Assembly: GCA_016214905.1 (NCBI GenBank)
Contig: JACRMQ010000007.1
Location: 1,067,695 to 1,131,694, forward strand
From: Ignavibacteriales bacterium
Lineage (GTDB): Bacteria > Bacteroidota > Ignavibacteria > UBA10030 > SZUA-254
Length of the DNA stretch: 64,000 nt
Reading direction: 5' to 3'
The notes beneath the pieces are model-generated. The model saw only the letters and a list, made by a program, of their open reading frames with translations. It ran no database searches and was not told where the DNA came from. The position numbers and the translations under genes are program-made. Below are positions 54,026 to 63,840 of the stretch, one piece after another (position 1 is the stretch's first letter; every line of letters begins with the position of its first letter).

Positions 54026-56446
54026 ATGAAAACCCGCATTTTTAGTCTTGCCATTTTTTGCATCGTATTTCTTGCACCGATTTTCTCTCAGGATGAAAAA
54101 ATTCCTTTAGAGAAAAAAGATTTATTCTTTATGGAAAAGAGTAGGTATCAGAAAATCTTTTCCGGTGAACCTACAAAAACTATGTCAACCTCAGCAATCG
54201 ATGTCACTTATTATGGGTTAGATTTAACAATTACAACTTCACCTCAGTATCTGCGCGGAAAAGTTACAATGAATTCTGTTTGCAGGCAAAACGGATTATC
54301 AGTCATTTCACTCGATCTGATGAATACACTGACTGTTGATTCTGTTTTTGTCGGTGGGATTAAAACATCGCGCATACAATATCCGTCATTTTTTAATATT
54401 ACTTTAGACCGGACTTATAATATCGGGGAGATGATAAATGTGGATATTTATTATCAAGGTGTACCGGGAAGCAGTGGATTCGGGAGCTTCGAGTTCTCTT
54501 CTCACTCAACAGTTCCGTGGGTTTGGACTTTAAGTGAACCATACGGCGCCAAAGATTGGTGGCCCTGCAACGATCATCCGAGCGATAAGGCAGATTCGGC
54601 AGATATTATTGTTACAACGGATCTCTCTTATAAAGTCGGTTCGAACGGTAAACTTCTTTCCGTGATCAATAATGGGAACGGTACCGCTACCCATCATTGG
54701 AAAACTAATTATCCGGTATCATCATATTTAATTGCCATCGCTCTTACCAACTATTCTCAATTTTCTAACTGGTTTAAATACACACCTACCGATTCAATGG
54801 AAGTGCTAAATTATGTTTTGCCTGAAAATCTTTCTTCGGCGATGAGCGGATTACCTGTCGCAGTTACGGGATTGCAGATTTTTTCGGATATGTTTGGATT
54901 GTATCCATTCATCAGCGAAAAATATGGGCATGCACAATTTGGATGGGGTGGAGGCATGGAACATCAAACCATGACGTACCTGGGTGGGTTCAGTGAAGGT
55001 CTTGTGATTCACGAATTAGCCCACCAGTGGTTCGGCGATATGATAACTTGCAGAACATGGCCAGACCTGTGGCTTAACGAGGGCTTTGCGACTTACTGCG
55101 AGGCGCTATACAATGAAAAGAAATACGGATTCGCATCTTATCAAAGTACGATGAACAGCGAAATGAACAGTGCAAAATCAACAAATGCCGCGTTGTACCT
55201 TGCTGACACAGGAAGCGTTGGAAGCATGTTCGGATATAGTTTGGTTTATGCAAAAGGAGCAACTGTATTGCATATGTTGCGACACGTAGTAGGTGATAGC
55301 GCTTTCTTCCGCGCGATGTATAACTATTCCAACGATCCAAGATTTAAATATGGCACTGCATCGACCCCGGATTTTAAAAGTATTATCGAAACTGAATCGG
55401 GCATGGATCTGAGTTATTTTTTCAACGAATGGATTTACAAAACAAGATATCCGCGCTATAGCTACGGATGGACATCGCAGCCATCAGCCGGCGGATATAA
55501 AGTTACTCTTGGCGTTACTCAAACCACCGGTACTACCAATCCTGTTTACTTCACGATGCCGATAGATATTAAAGTTTACGCTGCCGGATGGGATACGACA
55601 GTTGTAGTTTTCAATAACATCCAAACACAAACATTCGAATTCGATATCTCTCATCAACCGACATCTTTGCAATTCGATCCGATGAACTGGATATTGAAGA
55701 CGAAAGATTCCTTAAAAACTTTTACCGTTTCACCGATATCCAAAAATTTTCAAAAAGTGTTAGTCAATTTCAATAAGCTCGATAGCGTAATAGTTTATAA
55801 TACAGGATTGACGATGTTGGATATAAATTCAGTTCTTTCCGATAATCCTGATTATTCGGTATTTCCCACAACTGTTTCGATTTCCCCCGGGGCGAATCAA
55901 AAATTTTATATTACTTTTACACCCTCGGCAACCGGAGTGCGAACAGGGAAATTATATTTTTATCATAACGCTCCAACATCCCCCGATCAGATAACTGTAA
56001 GCGGTACCGGATATGAGGCATCTTTAAAAGTCAGTAAGGGATGGAATATAGTATCAATTCCGATGAATGCCGCTGATACCCGCCATGAAATTCTTTTTCC
56101 ATCGGCTTATGGTCCCGCGTTTATGTACAACGGCATTTCAGGGTACACGGCAAAAGATACATTGATTCCCGGAATAGGATACTGGCTAAAATTTCCAGAT
56201 ACCGCTACTGTATTTCAACAGGGCTTTCCACCCGTTGTTGATACCATCGATGTTTATGAAGGATGGAATCTTGTAGGAACCACGCTCAATACAATCTGTG
56301 TTGCGGATGTAGCAGTAACACCTGAAGGTATTTTAGCATCACCATATTTTGGTTTCGCAGGTTCATATTTCATCGCCGATAGTTTATATGCCGGTAAAGG
56401 ATATTGGGTGAAAGCAAATCAGGTGGGGAAAATTGTTTTGAAATAA
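54026..56446 (+). CDS. Secreted M1-family metalloaminopeptidase with C-terminal GWN module
   Basis: 806 residues with a signal peptide (SLAIFCIVFLAPIFSQ). The M1 fold is complete: the exopeptidase motif appears as GGGMEHQTM in place of the usual GAMEN, and zinc ligands H329-ELA-H333 and E352 in HELAHQWFGD...NEGFATYCE are intact. After the catalytic part there is an immunoglobulin-like beta domain (about 570-670), then a paired GWN...GYW module (about 670-805). Unlike the element's proteins there is no NYPNPFNP sorting domain after the module. It probably trims peptides outside the cell or on the surface. Confidence 0.92.
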   Translation: MKTRIFSLAIFCIVFLAPIFSQDEKIPLEKKDLFFMEKSRYQKIFSGEPTKTMSTSAIDVTYYGLDLTITTSPQYLRGKVTMNSVCRQNGLSVISLDLMNTLTVDSVFVGGIKTSRIQYPSFFNITLDRTYNIGEMINVDIYYQGVPGSSGFGSFEFSSHSTVPWVWTLSEPYGAKDWWPCNDHPSDKADSADIIVTTDLSYKVGSNGKLLSVINNGNGTATHHWKTNYPVSSYLIAIALTNYSQFSNWFKYTPTDSMEVLNYVLPENLSSAMSGLPVAVTGLQIFSDMFGLYPFISEKYGHAQFGWGGGMEHQTMTYLGGFSEGLVIHELAHQWFGDMITCRTWPDLWLNEGFATYCEALYNEKKYGFASYQSTMNSEMNSAKSTNAALYLADTGSVGSMFGYSLVYAKGATVLHMLRHVVGDSAFFRAMYNYSNDPRFKYGTASTPDFKSIIETESGMDLSYFFNEWIYKTRYPRYSYGWTSQPSAGGYKVTLGVTQTTGTTNPVYFTMPIDIKVYAAGWDTTVVVFNNIQTQTFEFDISHQPTSLQFDPMNWILKTKDSLKTFTVSPISKNFQKVLVNFNKLDSVIVYNTGLTMLDINSVLSDNPDYSVFPTTVSISPGANQKFYITFTPSATGVRTGKLYFYHNAPTSPDQITVSGTGYEASLKVSKGWNIVSIPMNAADTRHEILFPSAYGPAFMYNGISGYTAKDTLIPGIGYWLKFPDTATVFQQGFPPVVDTIDVYEGWNLVGTTLNTICVADVAVTPEGILASPYFGFAGSYFIADSLYAGKGYWVKANQVGKIVLK

Positions 56447-56499
56447 AATACTGACAGCTACTTAAAAGCAAGATACCAACACGAGAATCGATATGAGAT

Positions 56500-56556
56500 T
56501 TAAGTTGTGAGTTAAGAGTTGTGAGTCCTTCGACTCACTTCGCTCACTCCGCATTT
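56500..56556. repeat. Simple-repeat-like intergenic text
   Basis: Tandem GAGTT/GTGAG-type units (GTTGTGAGTTAAGAGTTGTGAG) followed by TTCGACTCACTTCGCTCACTC. Resembles the tandem repeat at 30651 and the hairpin region at 43150. Located between the M1 peptidase and acetate kinase genes, which converge. Confidence 0.4.
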
Positions 56557-56649
56557 AATTTTTTATATTTTAGGATAATGACTCATTCGCTACTGGTTGA
56601 GCATTTATCCTTTTTTAATTTTAACTTTTTAATTTTTAATTATTAGGGG

Positions 56650-57897
56650 TCACCATCTTCTTGGCACATTCTTCACCGTCCGTACTGTATCACGAGCAAT
56701 AAGCAATTCTTCGTTAGTTGGAATTACAAACGCTTTCAGCTTCGATTTTGGATTCGAGATATCTCCTTCTTTACCGCCAACCATCGAATCGTTTTTCTCC
56801 TTGTCAATATTCAGACCTAGGAATTCCAAACCGCTGCAAATACGCTGACGGATGATTGCGCTGTTTTCTCCGATTCCACCTGTGAAGATAATTGATTCGG
56901 CACCACCCATTTCCACTAGATAAGCGCCGATATATTTTTTTACTCTTTGAACAAATATCTCTATAGCTAAATGCGCACGCCTGTCGTTATTTTCCTGCTC
57001 TTCCGCGATGAGGTCGCGCATATCATTTGTCAATCCCGACAAACCGAGCAACCCCGATTGTTTGTTGAGCATTGTATCGATCTCGCGCACAGTCATGCCT
57101 TCTTTGTTTCGGATAAATTCTATGATAGACGGATCCAGATCACCACCCCGTGTTCCCATTACAAGTCCTTCTAGCGGAGTGAAGCCCATCGACGTATCGA
57201 ACGACTCACCGTTTTTAATGGCGCAAGCCGAGCACCCGTTGCCGAGATGAATTGTTATTACATTTGTATCTTCTAATTTTTTACCGACAATAGTTCGGTA
57301 TCGGTATGAAACGTATCGGTGCGATGTTCCGTGAAAACCGTATCTGCGAATTTTATGTCTACGGTATAACTGATATGGTATCGCATAGAGATATGAAGAT
57401 TCAGGCATAGTGGAATGGAACGATGTATCGAAAACCGCGACCTGCGGTGTGTTCGAGCCCATGATCTCTCTCGCTCCCTGGATGCCTCTGAGATTTGCCG
57501 GGTTGTGTAACGGCGCAAGCTCGATGTTATCCTCTATTTCGCTTATAACATCATCGTTTATCAATACCGACATTGTGAATCGTTCGCCGCCATGCACAAC
57601 ACGGTGGCCAACGGCATGTATATCCGCGAGTGATTTTATATTTTTTATTTTTGATTCGGGAGAGGTGATCCATTTAATAATCCAATCGATACCTGCCCGG
57701 TGGTCGCGCAGAGGTTCAGCGGATTTTATTTTGGGAAGTCCCTCTACCTGCACGTTGATGAGGGCTTGCCCGATTACGCGTTCAAGCACACCGCCTGCAA
57801 GTCGTTTATCCGCATTTTTTTCTATAAGATCGATATCCGTTTCAATAAGTTGGAATTTGACTGATGATGAGCCGCAATTTAAGACGAGTATATTCAT
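56650..57897 (-). CDS. ackA: Acetate kinase
   Basis: 415 residues on the minus strand, normal length. It makes acetyl-phosphate from acetate and ATP or the reverse, giving ATP in acetate formation. Marks of the ASKHA fold: MNILVLNCGSSSVKFQL at the start, GHRVVHGGERF, the phosphate loop HLGNGCSACAIKNGES, the GTRGGDLDP motif and FTGGIGENS near the adenosine site. It has no phosphotransacetylase neighbour here. It converges with the M1 peptidase gene. Confidence 0.97.
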   Translation of the reverse strand: MNILVLNCGSSSVKFQLIETDIDLIEKNADKRLAGGVLERVIGQALINVQVEGLPKIKSAEPLRDHRAGIDWIIKWITSPESKIKNIKSLADIHAVGHRVVHGGERFTMSVLINDDVISEIEDNIELAPLHNPANLRGIQGAREIMGSNTPQVAVFDTSFHSTMPESSYLYAIPYQLYRRHKIRRYGFHGTSHRYVSYRYRTIVGKKLEDTNVITIHLGNGCSACAIKNGESFDTSMGFTPLEGLVMGTRGGDLDPSIIEFIRNKEGMTVREIDTMLNKQSGLLGLSGLTNDMRDLIAEEQENNDRRAHLAIEIFVQRVKKYIGAYLVEMGGAESIIFTGGIGENSAIIRQRICSGLEFLGLNIDKEKNDSMVGGKEGDISNPKSKLKAFVIPTNEELLIARDTVRTVKNVPRRW

Positions 57898-57997
57898 ATT
57901 AGTATTTCTTTTATAAGGGAGTTTGAGAGTTGATAATCTGAAATTATTTTCATTTTCAATCGATAATAAGATACAAAATTTTCTAAAACAATGCGAT

Positions 57998-58025
57998 TTG
58001 AATATAGTAAGATTGTTATTATATT
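57998..58025 (+). promoter_or_regulatory. Housekeeping-type promoter for the PspC gene
   Basis: TTGAAT at 57998-58003, a 16-bp spacer and TATATT at 58020-58025, with ATG 58053 about 20 bases after the predicted start. Confidence 0.45.
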
Positions 58026-58052
58026 ATTGTGATCAATTTTGCATAACCAGCC

Positions 58053-58268
58053 ATGAAAAAACTTTATCGTTCCGTTACAAATAGAAAAATAGCCGGTGTT
58101 TGCGGCGGTTTAGGGGAGATGCTTGATGCCGATCCGACATTGGTTCGACTTGCAACAGTTGTAATAGCTCTTGCAACAGGCTTGCTTCCTTTTTTAATCG
58201 GATACATAATCGCTTGGTGGATCGTTCCGGAAGGTTCTCAATCTTCGGGCAATCCGGAATGGAAATAA
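58053..58268 (+). CDS. PspC-domain membrane protein
   Basis: 71 residues: the PspC domain alone, with the conserved RSVTNRKIAGVCGGLGEMLDADPTLVRL and one or two membrane segments (about 33-60) ending IAWWIVPE. PspC proteins take part in envelope stress response; stand-alone copies are common. The next small gene starts 7 bp downstream. Confidence 0.9.
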   Translation: MKKLYRSVTNRKIAGVCGGLGEMLDADPTLVRLATVVIALATGLLPFLIGYIIAWWIVPEGSQSSGNPEWK

Positions 58269-58275
58269 AAGCGGC

Positions 58276-58416
58276 TTGAAAACATTTCTCAAAATTATTT
58301 TTTTCCCCATCTGGTTTCCGATTAAGATTCTTTGGTTTTTCTCCAAGGTTGTTGCTTTCACTGTAATTGTTGCTGTAATAATTATCCTTATCTATATTTT
58401 TATTCATTTCTTTTAA
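58276..58416 (+). CDS. Small membrane protein, 46 residues, after PspC gene
   Basis: A short frame starting at TTG 58276, 7 bp after the PspC stop. It reads MKTFLKIIFFPIWFPIKILW, then a second hydrophobic run (VVAFTVIVAVIIILIY) and HFF. The all-hydrophobic composition with evenly placed lysines is unlikely by chance. Possible ribosome-binding site AAAAGCGG. No family recognised; it may partner PspC at the membrane. Confidence 0.5.
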   Translation: MKTFLKIIFFPIWFPIKILWFFSKVVAFTVIVAVIIILIYIFIHFF

Positions 58417-58428
58417 AGGAGTTCACAC

Positions 58429-59859
58429 ATGAATATCCGCAAACTATTATTTATCGCATTTTCATTAATATTGATTGTTAGTATTAATCTGTTCGCTCAA
58501 TCTTTCGATAATTATTTTATCGATAAGACGATGCGGATAGATTATTATCATACGGGCACCAAAGGAACAGAATCAATATCGTTAGACAAGGTCTTCCCGG
58601 AAGGGAAATGGGCAGGCAGCATGAATAATCTTGTTGATATCTTGAACTTAGGTGATTACCATGTAAGGATATTCGATCTCGGTTCGACCTCGCTTATTTA
58701 TTCGCGCGGCTATTCATCGATGTTCCAGGAATGGCAAACGACGGACGAAGCTCTTGCCGGAATATTCAGAACTTTTCATGAATCGGTCCGCATCCCTTAT
58801 CCAAAAAATAAAATTCAAGTTGTAATATGTCGTCGAGACAAGAATATGAATTTCCACGAAATATTTTCAACCATAATCGATCCGAACGATCCGACTCAAG
58901 TAAATATTGAGGTAAAACCGAAGCCATTCAAAGTAACATCGTTAATGGAAAGTGGTAATTCTCATGAGAAAGTTGATATCGTTATTGTCGGAGACGGTTA
59001 TCGCAGGGAAGATCTTGAAAAATTCAGAAAAGATGCGAAGCATTTTAATGAAATAATGTTCTCAACAACTCCGTTCAAGGAAAGAAAGTCTGATTTTAAT
59101 GTCTGGACTGTTGAAGTTATCTCGCCTGATTCCGGTATAGATAAACCGGATAAAAATATTTGGAAGAATACAGTTCTTGGAACAATGTATAACACATTCG
59201 GTTCTGCACGTTATGTTCTCACGGAAGAAAATGAAGTTCTTAGAGATATCTGCGGTAACGCTTCTTATGATTTTATAACAATATTGGTCAATGACAATCG
59301 CTATGGTGGAGGAGGTATCTACAATCTTTACACAACAACCTATACACGCGGTGATGCAGAGGGGATGGATTGGCAGATGGATTATGTTTATGTGCATGAG
59401 TTTGGTCATTCATTCGGAGGGCTTGGTGATGAATATTATAGTTCGCAGACATCGTATAATGACATGTACCAAAAAAATGTTGAACCGTGGGAACCGAATC
59501 TCACAGCGCTGAACGATAAGAAAAATCTGAAGTGGAAAAACTTAATTGATAAAGATACACCTCTTCCAACGCCTTGGGAGAAAGATCAGTATGATAGTTT
59601 GGGAAGAGTTCGCGGTAAACTCGACCGGCTTGCTCCCGATTATTACGAAAAACGAAAACCGCTGTATGAAGCTGAGCAAAAAATATTGAAAGAAACAAAA
59701 TTTGCAAATAAGGTCGGCGCTTTTGAGGGGGCTGGTTATATGTCGAAGGGAATGTATCGTCCTGCATCCGATTGCCGTATGTTTACTCTTAGTTTGGTGG
59801 GATTCGATCCGGTTTGTACCTCGGCAATTAACCGAGTAATCGATTTTTATTCTAAGTAA
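58429..59859 (+). CDS. M64 (IgA peptidase-like) secreted metallopeptidase
   Basis: 476 residues with a signal peptide (SLILIVSINLFAQ) and AAAGGAG before ATG 58429. An N-terminal beta domain (about 30-175) precedes the catalytic domain that opens with VDIVIVGDGYRREDLEKF and has the zinc site H323-EFG-H327 followed by GGLGDEYY, which is the M64 pattern. The family is named from an IgA protease but members are widespread in environmental bacteria. No type IX sorting domain is present, so it may stay periplasmic or leave by another route. Confidence 0.88.
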   Translation: MNIRKLLFIAFSLILIVSINLFAQSFDNYFIDKTMRIDYYHTGTKGTESISLDKVFPEGKWAGSMNNLVDILNLGDYHVRIFDLGSTSLIYSRGYSSMFQEWQTTDEALAGIFRTFHESVRIPYPKNKIQVVICRRDKNMNFHEIFSTIIDPNDPTQVNIEVKPKPFKVTSLMESGNSHEKVDIVIVGDGYRREDLEKFRKDAKHFNEIMFSTTPFKERKSDFNVWTVEVISPDSGIDKPDKNIWKNTVLGTMYNTFGSARYVLTEENEVLRDICGNASYDFITILVNDNRYGGGGIYNLYTTTYTRGDAEGMDWQMDYVYVHEFGHSFGGLGDEYYSSQTSYNDMYQKNVEPWEPNLTALNDKKNLKWKNLIDKDTPLPTPWEKDQYDSLGRVRGKLDRLAPDYYEKRKPLYEAEQKILKETKFANKVGAFEGAGYMSKGMYRPASDCRMFTLSLVGFDPVCTSAINRVIDFYSK

Positions 59860-59908
59860 TCTTAAAATATAAACATCCGAAATCAACAATCCGCAATACG
59901 AAATCATC

Positions 59909-61681
59909 ATGAAAATAATTATCTATCTTTTTATATTGCTATTTTTGCTCTCAGTAGCAATATCACAATCGATTCGCGAGCAATGGCTCACATATTATGA
60001 ACAGAGCGGATTCAAAAAAACTCCGCGATACGATGAGACGATCGCTTTTTGCCGCCGACTCGAACAAGCATCACCGTGGATAAAAGTAAAATCATTTGGA
60101 AAAAGCGCGGAAGGCAGAGACCTTTATTTAGTGGTCGCTTCAAAAGATAAAGCATTCGATCCCCAGAGAGCTCATCAAAAAGATAAAGCTATTCTTCTTT
60201 TGCAGAACGGAATACACGCCGGTGAAATAGACGGGAAAGATGCTTGTCTAATGCTTCTACGAGATATCGCCATCACTAAAACAAAAGAATCGTTACTTGA
60301 TCATGTTATATTACTCATCATACCTGTTTACAATGTCGACGGTCATGAACGAATGAGTCAATTCAACAGGATCAATCAGAACGGACCCGAGAAAATGGGA
60401 TGGCGTGTAACCGGACAAAATTTGAACCTGAACCGCGACTATATAAAAGCAGACGCACCTGAGACGCAGGCATGGTTGAAAATGTTTAATGAATGGCTTC
60501 CCGATTTCTTTATCGACGCGCACGTAACAGATGGAGCGGATTACCAGCATCTTGTAACTTACGGAATAGAGAGACATCAAAATCTCGCCGATCCGATTCG
60601 CAAGTGGGTTCACGATAAATACCTCCCTATGATTTCAACATTAAAAACAAACGGAATACCGGTTGCGCCATATATCTCTCTGCGCGATCATGAAGATCCG
60701 TTGAAAGGTTTGCAAAGCGGGGTTGCACCACCGCGGTTATCCACCCCGTATATTGCTTTGCAAAACAGACCCGCGCTGCTAATAGAAACACACATGATGA
60801 AAGATTACAAATCGCGGGTGGAAGGGACCTATCAAACAATTGTAGCGACAATGGAATTGATGAATAAAGAATATAAATCATTGCACCAAGCCGCACTCGC
60901 TACCGATCTTTTAACGATGACAAAACTTGACCAATCCTTACCGCTGAGATTTGAGACAACCGATACACCTAATGGGATATTTCACTATCTCGGTTTCAAA
61001 CAAACTAATCAACCGAGCGAAATATCGGGCGGCACCTGGACTGTTTACACGAAAGAACCATTTGAAGCCGATATCCCGGTTTACGACAGTGTTCGAATTT
61101 CAAAATCAATTGATCCGCCAAAAGCGTATTTGATTCCCGCGCAATGGCTGGAAGTGATTAAACGCCTCACTCTGCATGGTATCAAAGTGCAGCGCTTATC
61201 TAAGCCGGTTGAACTTGATGTTGAGATGTATAAATTTTCCAATGCAAAATGGCAACAGACACCGTACGAAGGAAGGCATTCGGTGTCGTATAACTCAGAA
61301 AAATTTTCCACTAAACGGATATTTCCCGAAGGAACGGCAGTTGTATTGCTGAACCAGCGGGCTTCACGCGTAGCAGTATTCGCATTGGAACCGGAATCTC
61401 CCGACGCGTTTGTGGCGTGGGGATTTTTTGACGCAATCTTCGAGCAGAAAGAATATGCCGAAGATTATGTTATGGAACCTCTTGCACGGGATATGCTCTC
61501 GAGAGATGTGGAATTGAAATCAGAATTCGATAATAAATTAAAAACAGATTCAACATTTGCGAAGAATCCATTCGCGAGATTGAACTTCTTCTATCAACAT
61601 TCTCCATGGTGGGACAACAATGTCAATCTTTATCCTGTTGCCCGATATGTTCAAAATGGCACTCTTCCCTTAAAAGATTAA
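59909..61681 (+). CDS. M14-family zinc carboxypeptidase, secreted
   Basis: 590 residues with a signal peptide (IYLFILLFLLSVAISQ). The M14 fold has zinc ligands in NGIHAGEIDG (HxxE near residue 97) and a later histidine in FIDAHVTDG; LNLNRDYIKADAPET is the substrate-binding NR-type motif, and the catalytic glutamate is expected in LLIETHMMKDY. A C-terminal domain of about 240 residues follows. It would remove C-terminal residues from peptides outside the cytoplasm. It stands between two other secreted proteins. Confidence 0.88.
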   Translation: MKIIIYLFILLFLLSVAISQSIREQWLTYYEQSGFKKTPRYDETIAFCRRLEQASPWIKVKSFGKSAEGRDLYLVVASKDKAFDPQRAHQKDKAILLLQNGIHAGEIDGKDACLMLLRDIAITKTKESLLDHVILLIIPVYNVDGHERMSQFNRINQNGPEKMGWRVTGQNLNLNRDYIKADAPETQAWLKMFNEWLPDFFIDAHVTDGADYQHLVTYGIERHQNLADPIRKWVHDKYLPMISTLKTNGIPVAPYISLRDHEDPLKGLQSGVAPPRLSTPYIALQNRPALLIETHMMKDYKSRVEGTYQTIVATMELMNKEYKSLHQAALATDLLTMTKLDQSLPLRFETTDTPNGIFHYLGFKQTNQPSEISGGTWTVYTKEPFEADIPVYDSVRISKSIDPPKAYLIPAQWLEVIKRLTLHGIKVQRLSKPVELDVEMYKFSNAKWQQTPYEGRHSVSYNSEKFSTKRIFPEGTAVVLLNQRASRVAVFALEPESPDAFVAWGFFDAIFEQKEYAEDYVMEPLARDMLSRDVELKSEFDNKLKTDSTFAKNPFARLNFFYQHSPWWDNNVNLYPVARYVQNGTLPLKD

Positions 61682-61704
61682 AATTTAGAAAGATTCCAAC
61701 AGAC

Positions 61705-63840
61705 ATGAAGCTTAAAATTTTATTTTATTTTAAAATTATTTTCTTATTGTTCATTCCCAATTTGCTTCTAACCCAGCAAGTAAAGTGGTTGGATATAAGC
61801 GGAATTCAAGGATGTTATATACTTGCCGAAGGTGCCGAAGGAAAATTATTCGCCGTAAGCGAGCCCGCTGTATATTATTCAACGGATGCGGGTGCGAACT
61901 GGGCGCAGACATCGTTGAATCTCGGTTCAATGATCGATTTTAAAGCGAGAGGCAACCATGCATTAATTACCCGCTATATTTCAAATCAAATTGAAAGAAA
62001 CAGAATCGAATATTCATCCGATAACGGTGTTACATGGAAGTTGATATTCGGTAATCGCACTGCAATGTCTTATGTCGAAAATATGCTGTCTGATGCAGGA
62101 GATGTTTATGCTTTCACAAGTCAAGGAGGAATAAAATTAGTGCACTATAACGGTGTTAAATGGGATACAACATACAGCATTGATTTGAGTTCTTATTATT
62201 ACACTACTTTATCACTGATTGATAAATCAAATGTAATGTATATCGTTTGTCGTGGACAAGCATCGAGAGATCTTCTGATTTCAACAAATCGAGGAATTTC
62301 ATGGCGTAAAACTTTCGAGTATCCCAATGTTGATGTTTTAGGATTGGGAAAAGATGGATGCGTCCTTGTGGGGAAATCGGTGGTTGGCACGACTCAGGAA
62401 GGATTCGTTTATCGCACAACCGATGGCGGGAACAGTTGGAATTATTTAGGATTGAACGACCATTATATTTACTCTCTGACAGCAGATAAAAATGGGATTG
62501 TGTGTGCATCAACGGAAGCAGGTATTTTTCGTAATATTCCCGGTACAACCGGTTGGGATTATATTGGACCATCCGGCGAATCGTACGATGTTATTATGAT
62601 TTCGGAAAAAAATGATTTGCTGGCATCAGCGGGTATTTGCAGATCGGTGCAGTGCAATCCTCATACAAGCAACATCACGCCAATATATAAATCCGTAGAC
62701 AACGGTATTTTTTGGTCGCCAAGCGGCCCGCGCAAACAAGATTTATTTTGCCTTGCTAATACTAATTCAGGAATTCTTCTTGCCGGTACACTCGGGAATA
62801 GAATATTCCGGACAGAAAGCGGCGGCTTTAGCTGGACTCAATTGCCCCCCGGCTTAACAGGAGATTATGTTTATACGCTATTAAACGACGACGAAAATAT
62901 TTATGCAGGAACGGATAAAGGATTGTATATCTCTACAGATGATGGAAACAACTGGAAAAATATAACAGGTCATAAATTCAGCGGCTCGGTTTATTCTGTT
63001 CTTAAAAATCAAACGGGGAAATTATTTATAGGGACAAATTTCGGAATCTATACATCTTCCGATAACGGAATATCCTGGATTGAAAATAATTTATTCAACA
63101 TGCCAATACTTTTTATGGCGAAGGGAAATAATAATTCTTTATTTGCCGTAACGGATAAAGGCGCGTTACACTCATCAAGCGATGACGGTATCACTTGGAA
63201 TTACACGGGTCTAACACGGGAAGACATCCAAACGATTGAAACGAACAAAGCAGGTGATATATTTTTAGGAGTATATGGGAATGTGCTCCGTTCCACAAAC
63301 GGCGGTGCGAATTGGACTAGCAGCTATGTCGGTAATTCATATGTCTACTCAATCGCGTTCAACGAAGCTCAGGACGTTTTTGCCGGGACATATAACGGCA
63401 TCTACCAATCGCGTAACGGGGGATTAAATTGGACTTTCATCGGATTGAACTCCGGAATTGTTCTCGATATGATATTCGATTCTCAGCAAAATATTATAGC
63501 TGGATTATACCAGAATGCGGTGTACCGAAGCGAGCAACCTCTTCTGGATGTGCGTGTCGTTTCGAATGAAATTCCTTTATCGACAAAATTATTCTCCAAC
63601 TACCCGAACCCGTTCAATCCGGCTACCAATATTCAATTTTCAATTGCAAATTCTCAATTGACAATTCTGAAAGTGTTTGACATGCTGGGCAGAGAAGTGG
63701 CAACGCTTGTAAATGAGATGAAACAACCGGGTGTGTATAGTGTAACCTGGGATGCTTCGCAATATTCGAGTGGTATTTATTACTATCGACTTCAAGCAGG
63801 CAATTTTGTCGAAACTAAGAAATTAATTTTGATGAAATAA
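61705..63840 (+). CDS. Type IX-secreted BNR/sortilin-like repeat protein
   Basis: 711 residues from ATG 61705; a reading back to 61606 would overlap the peptidase. After the signal peptide (FLLFIPNLLLTQQ) the body is a long run of repeats with the BNR/Asp-box signature SxDxGxxW (YYSTDAGANW, RTTDGGNSW, YISTDDGNNW, TSSDNGISW, HSSSDDGITW, RSTNGGANW), typical of multi-bladed propellers. It ends with a sorting domain with NYPNPFNPATNIQFS and closes KKLILMK. It is exported by the type IX system. Not an active sialidase by these motifs alone. Confidence 0.85.
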   Translation: MKLKILFYFKIIFLLFIPNLLLTQQVKWLDISGIQGCYILAEGAEGKLFAVSEPAVYYSTDAGANWAQTSLNLGSMIDFKARGNHALITRYISNQIERNRIEYSSDNGVTWKLIFGNRTAMSYVENMLSDAGDVYAFTSQGGIKLVHYNGVKWDTTYSIDLSSYYYTTLSLIDKSNVMYIVCRGQASRDLLISTNRGISWRKTFEYPNVDVLGLGKDGCVLVGKSVVGTTQEGFVYRTTDGGNSWNYLGLNDHYIYSLTADKNGIVCASTEAGIFRNIPGTTGWDYIGPSGESYDVIMISEKNDLLASAGICRSVQCNPHTSNITPIYKSVDNGIFWSPSGPRKQDLFCLANTNSGILLAGTLGNRIFRTESGGFSWTQLPPGLTGDYVYTLLNDDENIYAGTDKGLYISTDDGNNWKNITGHKFSGSVYSVLKNQTGKLFIGTNFGIYTSSDNGISWIENNLFNMPILFMAKGNNNSLFAVTDKGALHSSSDDGITWNYTGLTREDIQTIETNKAGDIFLGVYGNVLRSTNGGANWTSSYVGNSYVYSIAFNEAQDVFAGTYNGIYQSRNGGLNWTFIGLNSGIVLDMIFDSQQNIIAGLYQNAVYRSEQPLLDVRVVSNEIPLSTKLFSNYPNPFNPATNIQFSIANSQLTILKVFDMLGREVATLVNEMKQPGVYSVTWDASQYSSGIYYYRLQAGNFVETKKLILMK

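Noticed and set aside
61606-61704. N-terminal extension of the BNR-repeat protein
   Set aside because: It overlaps the M14 peptidase gene end in another frame and is not signal-like; ATG 61705 gives a clean signal peptide.
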